A DNA stretch of 64,000 bases from JACQAP01 sp035275265 (GCA_035275265.1 DATENC010000024.1:1-64000), one strand, 5' to 3'. Counted from the stretch's first letter, positions 35,845 through 45,767 are shown. Notes: a model not told the origin generated them from the sequence alone. Translations and numbers: made by a program.

Positions 35845-36683
35845 CAGAGCATTGCCATCGTCAGCGACACCGGCTTCAGACCGGTCGCGGAAAGCTTTTC
35901 CAGCAGTGCTGGCAACACGGTGAGCACGATCGGACTCCCATGCATCGATCGGCCGTCGTGAAGCAGAAGTATGTCGCCGCCAGCGAGGCCGTCGAGCAAT
36001 CGTTTCAGAACAACCCCCGGATTGCGGGCGATGGTGTCGAAACCGCGCCGCGTCCAGGAAATGTAGTGCAGCCCCATCCGCGTCACCACCGCATCGAGCA
36101 TTGGATTTCTGATGCCCATCGGTGCACGGAAGAAACGCGGTGGACGCCCGGCGATACTGCCGAGCACGGACTGCGCGGCACCGATGTCCCGTCGCAGCGC
36201 CACCGGTCCGTAAAATCCGAAGAAACCGGAATGGCGCATGCTGTGGTTCTCGATGGCGTGGCCGCGACTCACGATTTCCCTGATGATGTCGGGATGCGCG
36301 GCAGCCTTCTCGCCAACGCAGAAGAAACTTGCCTTGACGCCATAGCAGTCCAGGATGTCAAGCACCATCGGCGTGATTTCCGGGTGAGGGCCGTCGTCGA
36401 ACGTGACAGCAATTTCTCCGCGCCGCGCCGCCGCATCGGGAAGGCGAGTCATGTTCTCCCCGAGCAGGCTGCTCCTGGGCCACATACCGATCAGTCCCAA
36501 CGCCAGGTGATTGGCAACGAGCACGGTCACGACCCACGGCCACCACGCCGGCCTGAAAAGCAGCGCGATGAGCGCGGCCAGGTGAATCAGCATGGTCAGT
36601 TGGACCGCGGTGCTCGGGCGCCATGCCCGGGCCGGGCCAGAGAAGTCGTCCAGTTGTCCTGTGTTGCGCGGAAAGTCAGTCAT
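35844..36683 (-). CDS. Polysaccharide deacetylase (NodB domain), membrane-anchored
   Basis: 279 residues. An N-terminal hydrophobic hairpin (about residues 28-68) is followed by a NodB carbohydrate esterase-4 domain with the metal/catalytic motifs TFDDGPHPE, HAIENHSMRHS and ILLLHDG. CE4 enzymes remove N- or O-acetyl groups from glycans. The gene is coupled to a methyltransferase. It is about 20 kb from the exopolysaccharide operon and is not the deacetylase subtype (TIGR03006) usual for XrtA loci, as far as the motifs show. Confidence 0.9.
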   Translation of the reverse strand: MTDFPRNTGQLDDFSGPARAWRPSTAVQLTMLIHLAALIALLFRPAWWPWVVTVLVANHLALGLIGMWPRSSLLGENMTRLPDAAARRGEIAVTFDDGPHPEITPMVLDILDCYGVKASFFCVGEKAAAHPDIIREIVSRGHAIENHSMRHSGFFGFYGPVALRRDIGAAQSVLGSIAGRPPRFFRAPMGIRNPMLDAVVTRMGLHYISWTRRGFDTIARNPGVVLKRLLDGLAGGDILLLHDGRSMHGSPIVLTVLPALLEKLSATGLKPVSLTMAML

Positions 36684-36744
36684 CCTCGGCGCCAGTCCGG
36701 GGTCTGTGTAGGTACAACCGGCCTACGTGCAGGATGACGATACG

Positions 36745-38073
36745 CTACCGCGTCGCAGCCGCGGGTTGTTTCGGAAGGCGGGTCGCCTGCGCGATTTCCG
36801 TAAGCGATCTCTCGATGATGCCTAGGCCCTCATCGAGCACGGCATCGGTTACCGTGAGTGGCACCATGATGCGGATGCCATTGCCATAGGTCCCGCAGGA
36901 AAGAATGATGAGTCCGTTCGCCAGAGCCCGCGCGGTGAAGGCTTTCGCCGCATCGGCGTCGGGCTCGTTGCCCGCGCGCGTCTTCACCAGGTCAAAAGCC
37001 ACCATGCCGCCGAGATTGCGGATGTCGCCGAGCGGGGCGGTATCGCTGCGCGCCTTCATCTGCTGCAGACGCGAGACGATACGCTCGCCGATCCTCAAGC
37101 TGCGTTCGTTCAGCTTTTCCTCTTCGATCACGTCGATCACCGCCAGCGCGGCGGCGCAGCCGATCGCATTGCCGGCGTAGGTGCCGCCCAGCCCGCCAGG
37201 CGCCGGCGCGTCCATGATCTGTGCGCGCCCGATCACGCCGGAGAGGACGAACCCGCCGGCAAGGCTCTTGGCCACGGCAATCACGTCCGGCGATACTCCC
37301 GAGTGCTCGATTGCGAAGTATCTGCCGGTGCGCGCGAACCCGCTTTGGACCTCGTCGGCCACCAACACAATTCCGTGCTGGTCGCAAAGCGCGCGCAGGC
37401 GGCGCAGGAAATCGAACGGCGCGATGTAGTAGCCACCTTCACCCTGCACCGGCTCGACCACGATGGCGGCAACGCGGGCGGGTTCCGTGTCCGCCTTGAA
37501 CAGCTTGTCGATTCCGGCCATGGCATCGTCAACCGATACGCCGTGACTAACCATCGGGAAGGGCGCGTGGTAGATCTCCGCGCCGAACGGGCCGAAACCG
37601 ACCTTGTACGGCACGGTTTTCCCGGTCATGCCGGTGGTGAAAATGGTGCGGCCATGAAAGGCCCCGGAAAACGCGATCACGCCTGGACGCCCGGTATAGG
37701 CGCGTGCGATCTTGACCGCGTTCTCGATTGCTTCGGCCCCGGTCGAAAGCAGGATGGTTTTCACCTGGCCCGGTATCGGCGCGAGCTTGTTTAGCCTCTC
37801 GGCGAGCAGGATGTATGAGTCGTAGGGCACGACCTGGAACGCTGTGTGGGAGAAGCGGCGTAACTGAGCCTGCACAGCTTCCATGACCTTCGGGTGGCGG
37901 TGTCCGGTGTTGACGACCGCGATTCCGCCCGCGAAATCGATGTAACGCCGGCCTTCCACGTCCCACAATTCCGCGTTCTCGGCCCGTTCCGCATAGATCG
38001 CGCAGGCGTTGTTGAGGCCACGCGGCACGGCGGTGTTGCGCCGCTCGATCCACTGCTGGTTGGTCTGCTTCAT
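36745..38073 (-). CDS. gabT: 4-aminobutyrate aminotransferase
   Basis: 442 residues, a class III PLP-dependent aminotransferase. The cofactor lysine is in VIAVAKSLAGGF; further conserved segments are TGAEAIENAVKIAR, FHGRT, VVEPVQGEGGY, DEVQSGFARTG and GGTYAGNAIGCAAAL. These match 4-aminobutyrate:2-oxoglutarate aminotransferases closely. ATG 38073 has GGAGG 5 bases upstream; an in-frame GTG at 38085 is rejected. No succinate-semialdehyde dehydrogenase gene is adjacent. Confidence 0.92.
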   Translation of the reverse strand: MKQTNQQWIERRNTAVPRGLNNACAIYAERAENAELWDVEGRRYIDFAGGIAVVNTGHRHPKVMEAVQAQLRRFSHTAFQVVPYDSYILLAERLNKLAPIPGQVKTILLSTGAEAIENAVKIARAYTGRPGVIAFSGAFHGRTIFTTGMTGKTVPYKVGFGPFGAEIYHAPFPMVSHGVSVDDAMAGIDKLFKADTEPARVAAIVVEPVQGEGGYYIAPFDFLRRLRALCDQHGIVLVADEVQSGFARTGRYFAIEHSGVSPDVIAVAKSLAGGFVLSGVIGRAQIMDAPAPGGLGGTYAGNAIGCAAALAVIDVIEEEKLNERSLRIGERIVSRLQQMKARSDTAPLGDIRNLGGMVAFDLVKTRAGNEPDADAAKAFTARALANGLIILSCGTYGNGIRIMVPLTVTDAVLDEGLGIIERSLTEIAQATRLPKQPAAATR

Positions 38074-38119
38074 GGTTGCCTCCACTTGACCCCAATCCTC
38101 TCCCCGGCGCGGAAAGGAG

Positions 38120-39880
38120 TCAGGGTACCTTTTTAGCCCAGGAATCGCGCAAAGTCACCGACCGGTTGAAGACCGGTGCGCCGATTTTCGAATCTTTAAG
38201 GTCTGCGACAAAGTAGCCATGGCGCTCGAACTGGAAACGTTGCTCAGGTTCCGCGTCACTTACCGATGGTTCGCAATAAGCATGGACGACCGTTTTGGAA
38301 TGCGGATTGATGTCGGCGAGGAAATCGCGTTCCGATCCGGGCTGCGCTACAGCGAACAAGCGGTCATAGAGGCGCACTTCCGCTTTGTATGCATGCGGCT
38401 CAGACACCCAGTGGATGTTGCCCTTCACCTTATATTTGTCCGCGCCCGGCGTGCCAGACTTGGAATCCAGGTAGATTTCGCAGTGCACAGCGGTGACGTC
38501 GCCGCGGGCGTTTGTGTCGGCGCCGATGCACTTGACCACGAAGCCGTAGCGCAACCGTACCTCGTTGCCCGGGAACAGACGAAAGAAGCCCTTGGACGGT
38601 ACTTCCATGAAGTCTTCGCGCTCGATCCACAGCTCGCGCGAGAACGGCACGGCGCGCTTGCCCCACTCCGGTTTCTGCGGATGGTTGGGCAGCTCGCACA
38701 TTTCTTCCGTGCCCGCCGGGTAGTTGTCGATCACCATTTTGACCGGATCGAGCACGGCGATGCGTCTCGGTGCCGATTCGTTCAGCACCTCGCGCATGCA
38801 GTCCTCGAGTACGCCCATGTCGATCCACGAGTCGGACTTGGAGACGCCGATACGCTCAGCGAACAGCCGGAAACCTTCCGGCGTGAAGCCGCGTCGTCGC
38901 GCTGCGACCAGGGTGGGCATGCGCGGATCGTCCCAGCCATCCACGCGCTTCTCTTCGACCAGTTGGATCAGCTTGCGTTTGGACAGCACCACGTACGTGA
39001 GATTGAGCCGGGCGAACTCGTACTGGTGCGGCAAAGGCTTGGCGAGCACGCCAAAATCCGCGAGTTTTTCCAACACCCAGTCGTAAAGCGGCCGGTGGTC
39101 CTCGAACTCGAGTGTACAGATCGAGTGAGTGATGTTCTCCAGCGCGTCCGAGATGCAGTGCGTGTAGTCGTACATCGGATATACGCACCACTTGTTCCCG
39201 GTTCGGTGATGGTGCGCATGGCGGATGCGGAAAATAACGGGATCGCGCATGTTGATGTTGGGAGAGCTCATGTCGATCTTCAGGCGCAGCACGTACGCGC
39301 CGTCCGGGAACTCGCCTGCTTTCATGCGCCGGAACAGATCGAGATTCTCGGCCGCGGGACGGTCGCGGTAAGGGCTGTGTTTGCCCGCCTCGGTGAGCGT
39401 ACCGCGGTATTCGCGCATCTCGTCGGCAGACAGCGAGTCCACGTAGGCGAGGCCATGCTCGATGAAGGCCTCGGCGAACCGGTACAGCCAGTCGAAATAA
39501 TCGGACGCGTAGTAGAGGTGCGGTCCCCAGTCGAATCCCAGCCACTTCACGGAGTCGAGGATGGAATCGACGTATTCGGTGTCTTCAGTGACCGGATTGG
39601 TGTCGTCGAAACGCATGTGGCAGCGGCCGCTGTACTGCAGAGCCAGCCCGAAGTTCAGGCAAATCGACTTGGCATGGCCGTAATGCAAATAGCCGTTGGG
39701 CTCGGGCGGAAAACGGGTCCGGATTTTGGCGGGATCGGGCGTCGCGTTGACGTGCGTGGATGCCGGGCCCGGTTTGCCGCCCCAGGCGCGGGAGGCGTAA
39801 GTGTCTTTGGCAATATCGGCTTCGACGATGTTGCGGATGAAGTTGGTGACCTGGGCGGTCGGCGCTGCCGGTTTGTTCAC
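38120..39880 (-). CDS. glnS: Glutaminyl-tRNA synthetase
   Basis: 586 residues. The class Ib catalytic signatures are present: FPPEPNGYLHYGHAK (HIGH) and VVLSKRKL (KMSKS), together with the anticodon-binding beta-barrel domains at the C-terminus. The motif RFDDTNPVTEDTEYVDSI is characteristic of GlnRS/GluRS. Cytoplasmic; charges tRNA-Gln. Start is GTG 39880. An open frame of similar length runs antisense to it and is considered a composition artefact. Confidence 0.96.
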   Translation of the reverse strand: MNKPAAPTAQVTNFIRNIVEADIAKDTYASRAWGGKPGPASTHVNATPDPAKIRTRFPPEPNGYLHYGHAKSICLNFGLALQYSGRCHMRFDDTNPVTEDTEYVDSILDSVKWLGFDWGPHLYYASDYFDWLYRFAEAFIEHGLAYVDSLSADEMREYRGTLTEAGKHSPYRDRPAAENLDLFRRMKAGEFPDGAYVLRLKIDMSSPNINMRDPVIFRIRHAHHHRTGNKWCVYPMYDYTHCISDALENITHSICTLEFEDHRPLYDWVLEKLADFGVLAKPLPHQYEFARLNLTYVVLSKRKLIQLVEEKRVDGWDDPRMPTLVAARRRGFTPEGFRLFAERIGVSKSDSWIDMGVLEDCMREVLNESAPRRIAVLDPVKMVIDNYPAGTEEMCELPNHPQKPEWGKRAVPFSRELWIEREDFMEVPSKGFFRLFPGNEVRLRYGFVVKCIGADTNARGDVTAVHCEIYLDSKSGTPGADKYKVKGNIHWVSEPHAYKAEVRLYDRLFAVAQPGSERDFLADINPHSKTVVHAYCEPSVSDAEPEQRFQFERHGYFVADLKDSKIGAPVFNRSVTLRDSWAKKVP

Positions 39881-40087
39881 GCTGGATGACGAAAGGAGTG
39901 GAAGAGTGCAGATGCAATATTAAAGCCTCGCTGCCTTTCCGTGGGCGCAAACGTTCTGCGGCGTTGAAACGCGGGCGGCTTGCCGAGAAACGAAGACAGG
40001 ATTGACGAGTTCCCGAAAGGCGTTAACCCCATTTCAGGGCGGCGGCCGTTTACATGAGTGCAACCCACAAACAGAAAAGGAATACTC

Positions 40088-41602
40088 ATGTGTCCAGCTT
40101 ATCTGCGCGCGCCGTTCGCACTGCTTGCCCTCACTGCGTCTCTGACCACCTTTGCCGATGACGGCGGCAACCACGCCATTACCATCTACAGTACTGCCAC
40201 TCCTGGCGCGGCGGTACCGGACATCACGCGCAGTGGGGGCGGAGGCTACAGCGTGCCCGGCTATGCCACCGTGCGCCACGAGCGCGAGATCGCGCTCAAC
40301 GGCGGTCGAAACACGGTGCGATTCATCGACGTCGCCGGCCTGATCGATCCGACCACAGTTTCGTTCGTCTCCCTCACCGACACGCCGGGCACGCGAGTGA
40401 TGGAGCAGAACTTCCAGTTCGACCTGGTCAGTCCCGAGAAGCTCTTGTGGCGCTTCATCGACCGCGACATCGCGGTGGAGCGCGTGCTTGGCGATCGGAT
40501 CGAAACTCTGGAAGGCACGCTGCTTTCCACCCATGGCGGGATTGTTATCCGCGAAGCGGACGGAACGATTCGTACTCTGCCATACAACGCAGGCGTGAAA
40601 CTGCCCTCGCTGCCTGGCGGGCTGATCACCCGGCCGACACTGGTATGGGACGTGGCCGCGAAACAGGCCGGAATGCACAAGACCCGGGTGTCCTATCAGA
40701 CCGGCGGTATCACATGGTGGGCGGACTACAACCTCACATTCTCCGAAGGTGGCGACGCGAATTCGTGCAAGCTCGATGTCGGCGCCTGGGTGAGCATCCT
40801 GAATCAGTCCGGCGCGAGCTACCCGGACGCCAGGATCAAGCTGGTAGCCGGCGACGTGCACCGGGCCGTGCACATGGGCCAGACCGTGCCCATGGCAGCC
40901 AAGCGTGCGTTGGCCGACATGGCGGAGGAGAAATCCGGTTTCGAAGAAAAGACATTCTTCGAATACCACCTTTACACACTGGGACGGCCCAGTTCGCTAC
41001 CGGACAGTTCCACCAAACAGATCGAGCTGTTCCCGAAAGTTGCCGATGTCGCCTGCGACAAGACGCTGATTTACTACGGTCAGGCCGGGCAGTGGTACGG
41101 CGGCGGGCCGATGACCGACCGCAACTACGGCATTACCGGCAACAAAAAAGTAGACACCTATCTAAGTTTCAGGAACAAGGCCGAAAACGGCATGGGCGTG
41201 CCGCTGCCTTCCGGCCGCGTGCGGGTCGCAAAACTCGACACGGCGGACGGTAGCCTGGAATTCATCGGCGAGGACCGCATCGACCACACCCCCAAGAACG
41301 AAACCGTGTTGCTAAAACTGGGCAGCGCCTTCGATGTGGTCGGAGAACGCCGGCAGGTGGATTTCAAGGTGGACACCAATCGCAATACCATGACCGAGGA
41401 GATCGAAGTCAAGATCCGCAATCGCAAGAACGAGCCAGTCACCGTGATCGTGAAGGAAAACCTTTACCGTTGGACCAACTGGAAGCTCACCCAGGCCAAC
41501 CAGCCGTGGGAAAAACAGGACTCGCGCACAATTCACTTTCCGCTGAAAGTGGCCGCAGATTCCGAGACGGTGGTGCGCTACACGGTGCGGTATACCTGGT
41601 GA
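40088..41602 (+). CDS. DUF4139 domain-containing secreted protein
   Basis: 504 residues. A signal peptide ends near SLTTFADD. The C-terminal two-thirds has the DUF4139 pattern: TRVSYQTGGITWWADYNLTF in the middle and the closing RTIHFPLKVAADSETVVRYTVRYTW. The family is a periplasmic/outer-membrane beta-rich domain of unknown function. ATG 40088 with AAAGGAA upstream is preferred over an earlier in-frame start at 40058. It is divergent from glnS and convergent with the galactose-oxidase-like gene. Confidence 0.88.
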   Translation: MCPAYLRAPFALLALTASLTTFADDGGNHAITIYSTATPGAAVPDITRSGGGGYSVPGYATVRHEREIALNGGRNTVRFIDVAGLIDPTTVSFVSLTDTPGTRVMEQNFQFDLVSPEKLLWRFIDRDIAVERVLGDRIETLEGTLLSTHGGIVIREADGTIRTLPYNAGVKLPSLPGGLITRPTLVWDVAAKQAGMHKTRVSYQTGGITWWADYNLTFSEGGDANSCKLDVGAWVSILNQSGASYPDARIKLVAGDVHRAVHMGQTVPMAAKRALADMAEEKSGFEEKTFFEYHLYTLGRPSSLPDSSTKQIELFPKVADVACDKTLIYYGQAGQWYGGGPMTDRNYGITGNKKVDTYLSFRNKAENGMGVPLPSGRVRVAKLDTADGSLEFIGEDRIDHTPKNETVLLKLGSAFDVVGERRQVDFKVDTNRNTMTEEIEVKIRNRKNEPVTVIVKENLYRWTNWKLTQANQPWEKQDSRTIHFPLKVAADSETVVRYTVRYTW

Positions 41603-41630
41603 CGTTGGGGCCGGCGGAAACGTCGTCAGA

Positions 41631-43529
41631 TTATTGAATTCCCGCTGAACGGGGAGCTCTGCAAAAGCTATCCTTCGCGGCGTTCGCCCAAGCGGCTTTC
41701 CTGCTAAGTGTTGTTGCCCAGGCAATGGTTCTAGCTGGTATCGCCATCGGTGAATATAAGGATGTCTGCAGGAACTGATTCGGACTACCCAGTCGCACGA
41801 TCCGGGAGACGGAAGGAACCCCCGCGCTGTTCACGATGAACAGCATGTAGTTGCCCGGAGGCGCAAGATTTCCGTTCGCCGGGGCGGCGAGTTCGAGCCC
41901 ACCGGCGACCCTCACCAGCGAAAGCTCCACGAACCGCTGGCTCTGGTCGAAGCTGTGGGTGGCCGAGGACGGCCGCACAAGAGTGGCTCGGACGACCTGT
42001 CCAGCATCAGGAGTAGCTACGAAAAACTGCTGGCCGTAGCCTACAAAGCCCGGCGCACTGGTGATCGCAGGCCTGGCGCCACGAAAGAGATACGGAGGCG
42101 AGAAGATCTCGGCGTTCAGCTCCCGGGGAAGGGTGCCACCATCATCCCCGCTGCCGGCGTGCAGAATCCGGGCGTCTGGCAACAGGATCGTCGCCGAGTG
42201 ATATACCCGCGTCACCCGATTGCTGGCCCAGGTGGTCCAGTTTCCGCTGTCGGGGTCCCATACTTCCGCGGCATGCACGCCTCCGGCCGGATCACTGAAT
42301 CCGGGACTGCTGGTTCCGCCTGTGGCGAGTACGCGGCCGTCCGGCAAAAGCGTCGCATTGAGTTGGCGTCGCGGCTGCGCCATCGACCCCGTGAATTGCC
42401 ACGCCGGAACTGCCTGGCCGAGATCGATCACCTCGGCCGTACTTGTGGGGGGTCCCGAGGCCGGCTCGCTGCCGCCCACGTTCAACACCTTGCCCGGCCG
42501 ATACATCACGGCAGACCCGTACTCACGTTGGCCGTAATTTGCCCTCGCAACCGGCGTCAAGGAACCTGAGCCTGCGGTATCGAGATAGAACGACTCAGAG
42601 AGTTGTCCTGATAGGAACACCAAACCGTTCGGGGCGACGAACAGGCGGGGATAGTACCCAAACGCCCGATCGATGCCGGGCAGCGAACGCCAGCTGCTGC
42701 CATTCCATACCTCGGGAATGGTGGCTTCGATGCCGCCTTGATCGCTCCCGGCCACGGCAACAACCTCGCCGTTGGCCAATGTCGTGCTCGTGGGGTACCA
42801 ACGTCCCTTGCTCATCGGTGCCACTGCGGTCCAAGTCCGAGTCGTCGCATCGAAGAGATTTGCGTCCGGTAGCCCATGGTCATCGGTGATGTGCCCGCCA
42901 GCGACGAGGAGACGGCCGTCGGGCAGGAATGTGTGCCCGCTACAGAACACATTGGTCGGGACGGGGATGGTTGTGAACACACCGGTTGCCGGATCCCAGA
43001 TCCAGGGGTCACCTATCCGTCCCCACGAGAGCACCACACCAGACGGCAGGAGGGAAAGATGCGCGGCTACCACGGGCCAATCAATCGGAGCGGCCCACTC
43101 CCCCGAAGAGGCCTGCGGTTCCTGCCGGGGACTCGGAGGACAGGCGGTACCTGTATTGGCGACTGCCGGGATCGCCGTGTTGGAGTACGAGATGTTCAAC
43201 GCTCCGGGGGACAGCGTGGTCAGGCGGGTGCTTGTATTCCCGGCAGACCGCGGCGGAAGGAGTAACTCGCCCTGCTCCGACGTGCCAGCCACTGCAAACT
43301 GCACAGTGAGCGCTGTGGAATTGGGATTCTGCAGGTCGAAATCGTTGGCGCAAACATATGCCACGGCAGGCGCCAGACTTGGCGAGCCAGGCTCGCTGGG
43401 CGACGGGCCCTGACAACCGAAGATAGCGCACGCAACGCAAGCCGCAGCGAGCAGCCGAATCGCCGTGACTCGGTACGACACGTCGCGTACCCGACCCCTC
43501 GCTCTTGGCAGTGCTTGTTCGCTTCTCAT
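41631..43529 (-). CDS. Galactose oxidase/glyoxal oxidase-like copper radical lipoprotein
   Basis: 632 residues. A signal with lipobox IFGC is followed by an N-terminal domain, then a seven-bladed kelch propeller and a DUF1929-type C-terminal domain. Residues aligning with the galactose oxidase radical-copper site are present: Cys in TNVFCSGHTFLPDGR, Tyr in GRWYPTSTTL, Tyr-His in TRVYHSATILLPDAR, and the C-terminal His in SATHSFDQSQRF. Such enzymes oxidise alcohols or aldehydes to produce H2O2 and, in the bacterial GlxA branch, take part in surface glycan deposition. Membrane anchoring and this role are inference. Confidence 0.85.
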   Translation of the reverse strand: MRSEQALPRARGRVRDVSYRVTAIRLLAAACVACAIFGCQGPSPSEPGSPSLAPAVAYVCANDFDLQNPNSTALTVQFAVAGTSEQGELLLPPRSAGNTSTRLTTLSPGALNISYSNTAIPAVANTGTACPPSPRQEPQASSGEWAAPIDWPVVAAHLSLLPSGVVLSWGRIGDPWIWDPATGVFTTIPVPTNVFCSGHTFLPDGRLLVAGGHITDDHGLPDANLFDATTRTWTAVAPMSKGRWYPTSTTLANGEVVAVAGSDQGGIEATIPEVWNGSSWRSLPGIDRAFGYYPRLFVAPNGLVFLSGQLSESFYLDTAGSGSLTPVARANYGQREYGSAVMYRPGKVLNVGGSEPASGPPTSTAEVIDLGQAVPAWQFTGSMAQPRRQLNATLLPDGRVLATGGTSSPGFSDPAGGVHAAEVWDPDSGNWTTWASNRVTRVYHSATILLPDARILHAGSGDDGGTLPRELNAEIFSPPYLFRGARPAITSAPGFVGYGQQFFVATPDAGQVVRATLVRPSSATHSFDQSQRFVELSLVRVAGGLELAAPANGNLAPPGNYMLFIVNSAGVPSVSRIVRLGSPNQFLQTSLYSPMAIPARTIAWATTLSRKAAWANAAKDSFCRAPRSAGIQ

Positions 43530-43883
43530 CGTGAGTCAATCCACAAAGCCCCAATCCATCACCGAGCGGTCCGATCGCTGGCCTTGCGATCGCGACCTTC
43601 ATGTACCTGGCATTCGAATCGATTATGCGCACGACGAGTTTTACCCTCTTGGTTACTCCAGAATTTTCCCCATGGGCCGTAAGGCCTATGCCAATAAGAA
43701 GGGGCGTCCGCGAGCTGGTTTCGAGCGGTGTTAATGACTGCCCGGCGGGAATTCCGGGCGAGGTCAAGCTGCGGCTCGCGAAGGCCTAACTTGAAGGGGT
43801 CTAGGCTGCCTTTTCCCCACTTACTTCCACTGACGGCAGACTTGTCGGGCCACTATCAAGACCCCAAACCTGTGTGCCGGTGT
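43530..43883. other. Intergenic region, no gene recognised
   Basis: About 350 bases between two leftward genes. It contains short unsupported frames only. It should hold the promoter of the galactose-oxidase-like gene and the end of the Bug-receptor gene; no clear terminator or promoter was found. A loose -24/-12-like match at 43679-43693 was rejected. Confidence 0.5.
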
Positions 43884-44936
43884 TCATTCCGCTTTTACGC
43901 CCGAGTCCTTGACGACCTTCGCCCATTTGGCGGTTTGCTCGCGCAGGAACGCGGCAAACGCCTCCGGCGTGCCGCCGATCGGCTCTACGCCCTGCTTCCT
44001 GAATAGCTCAATGACCTCCGGAAGCTTGAGGATGCGGTTGATTTCGCTGTTGAGTTGCCCGACTACGGCTTTCGGTGTATTCGAGGGCGCGACCACGCCG
44101 AACCAGACCGAGACGTCAAAGCCCGGCAAAGCGGCTTCGGCAACTGTCGGCAGGTCCGACATAAAGGGCGACCGTTCCCGGCTCGACACCGCGAGTCCGC
44201 GCAACTTGCCGGCCTTTACGTGTTGCAGCACGTTGGGTACGTTGTCAAACATGACGTCTACTTGGCCGCCGATCAGGTCGATAACTGCCGGAGCGCTGCC
44301 TTTGTAGGGAACATGCACGATGTCCACGCCAGCCATGCTCTTGAGCATTTCCATCGACAGGTGGTTGGACGATCCATTTCCCGCCGTCGCGTAGTTGAGT
44401 TTGCCGGGCTTCGACTTTGCCAGCGCGATCAGGTCCTGCACCGTATTGACCGGCAATTGCGGATTGACTACGAGTATGTTCGGCGTCCCGGCCGCGAGCA
44501 CGACCGGCGTGAAATCCCGTTGTGTGTCGTAGGGAAGGCGTACGTACAGACTCGGGTTGACGCCGAAGGCGAAGGACACCACGAGCAGTGTGTGCCCATC
44601 GGCAGGAGCTTTTGCCACGAGGCCAGTAGCGATGGTTGTGCCGCCGCCGGGGCGATTGTCCACCACCACCGGCTGGCTCCATTTTTCAGTGAACCTCTGC
44701 CCGAGCGTGCGCGCCAGGGTGTCGTTGAATCCGCCGGGTGTGTAAGGAACAATGATTCGTATCGGTTTGCCCGGATAGTGTTCCGAAAACGCGACCTTCG
44801 ATACTCCACAGATACAACATGCCACGAACAGACTTATTGCGGCGAACGCTAATGTTTCCCGTCGGCACGACGTTATGCCGGAGCCAAAGCGGACACGGAA
44901 AAGAACAACGGGAAAACCGGGAATACCAAGGAGCAT
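43884..44936 (-). CDS. Tripartite tricarboxylate transporter (Bug) solute receptor
   Basis: 350 residues. An N-terminal hydrophobic segment (AFAAISLFVACCICG) is followed by the Bug receptor fold: YPGKPIRIIVPYTPGGFNDTLAR, the first Bug signature, then VVVDNRPGGGTTIATGLVAK, VPYKGSAPAVIDLIGGQVD and PGFDVSVWFGVVAP. Bug proteins bind carboxylates or amides for uptake, or signal through two-component systems; no TctAB permease is next to it. The start is uncertain, but it lies between 44936 and the signal. It precedes an enoyl-CoA hydratase and an enolase-superfamily gene on the same strand. Confidence 0.9.
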   Translation of the reverse strand: MLLGIPGFPVVLFRVRFGSGITSCRRETLAFAAISLFVACCICGVSKVAFSEHYPGKPIRIIVPYTPGGFNDTLARTLGQRFTEKWSQPVVVDNRPGGGTTIATGLVAKAPADGHTLLVVSFAFGVNPSLYVRLPYDTQRDFTPVVLAAGTPNILVVNPQLPVNTVQDLIALAKSKPGKLNYATAGNGSSNHLSMEMLKSMAGVDIVHVPYKGSAPAVIDLIGGQVDVMFDNVPNVLQHVKAGKLRGLAVSSRERSPFMSDLPTVAEAALPGFDVSVWFGVVAPSNTPKAVVGQLNSEINRILKLPEVIELFRKQGVEPIGGTPEAFAAFLREQTAKWAKVVKDSGVKAE

Positions 44937-44996
44937 GAATGTAAATATGGAGAACGGCAGAACAGTTTCTGGCCCGTGATTTCTGCTTTCCTGCGG

Positions 44997-45767
44997 CTAA
45001 GTGTTCCTGGTTTTTCGAGCTTCGAGGAACTTGCGGATTGCTTCCTGCGGCTCGCCGCTCGCGTAGGCTTCCTTTTGCGCGATCTTGGCATCCTCGAGCA
45101 CGGCGGCGAAACCGGGTTGAGTAAGCTTGCGGAAGCGCTGCTTAGTGAGCCGTATCGCAGTGGGCCCCAGTTTCGACATATCTGCGGCGAGCGACAGCGC
45201 CTTGTTCATGACATCCGCGCGCGGCACCAGATGGTTGAGAATACCGACCTCGTGCGCGACTTCTCCGGAGATCAGTTCCCCGGTCAGTGAAAGCTCGATG
45301 TTCTTCGAAAGACCCAGATGCATGGTCATCAAATAAGAACCGACAATGCTCGCCAGGCCCGCCTTGATCTCCGGCTGGCCGAGCTTCATCTCCGCATAGC
45401 CGATGCGCAGGTCCGCACACAGCGCAATCTGGAATCCTGCTCCGGCGGCCACGCCGTTAAATGCGACGATGCAGGGCTTGTCCAGATTTCGGACCGCCGC
45501 GTACATCGCGTGCTGACGGGTGAGCCAGGAGTCGATGTCATCTACGGTGTACCGGCTTATTTCTTCCAGATCCTGTCCGGAACAGAAGGCGCGGTTGCCT
45601 GCGCCCGTGAGCACGACCGCGCGCACCCCCTCGTCCTTGTTTAGTTCGATCAACAGGGTAGTCAGCGTTTCGCGCAGTTCGACGTCTATAGCATTCAGAA
45701 CGGCGGGCCGGTTGAGCGTGATGACAATGGTCGTGTCATGCCGCTCGAGCTTGACGCTGGATCCCAT
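44997..45767 (-). CDS. Enoyl-CoA hydratase/isomerase family protein
   Basis: 256 residues, a crotonase-fold enzyme. The oxyanion-hole segments are AFCSGQDL and NGVAAGAGFQIALCADLRI. The second Glu of classical hydratases falls in MKLGQPEIKAGL, where a Glu is retained. Substrate not identifiable; aromatic or short-chain acyl-CoA catabolism is likely. GGAAGAG lies before the ATG. Genes on both sides are on the same strand, so it may belong to a catabolic operon. Confidence 0.88.
   Translation of the reverse strand: MGSSVKLERHDTTIVITLNRPAVLNAIDVELRETLTTLLIELNKDEGVRAVVLTGAGNRAFCSGQDLEEISRYTVDDIDSWLTRQHAMYAAVRNLDKPCIVAFNGVAAGAGFQIALCADLRIGYAEMKLGQPEIKAGLASIVGSYLMTMHLGLSKNIELSLTGELISGEVAHEVGILNHLVPRADVMNKALSLAADMSKLGPTAIRLTKQRFRKLTQPGFAAVLEDAKIAQKEAYASGEPQEAIRKFLEARKTRNT

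Noticed and set aside
38219..39889. 556-residue plus-strand open frame antisense to glnS
   Set aside because: GlnS motifs (HIGH, KMSKS) are clear on the opposite strand; long antisense frames arise from high GC at third positions, and no domain is recognisable.
43679..43693. Sigma-54-like element (minus strand TGGCA-N6-TTAC)
   Set aside because: The nearly invariant -12 GC is AC; it also lies about 150 bases from the galactose-oxidase-like start.
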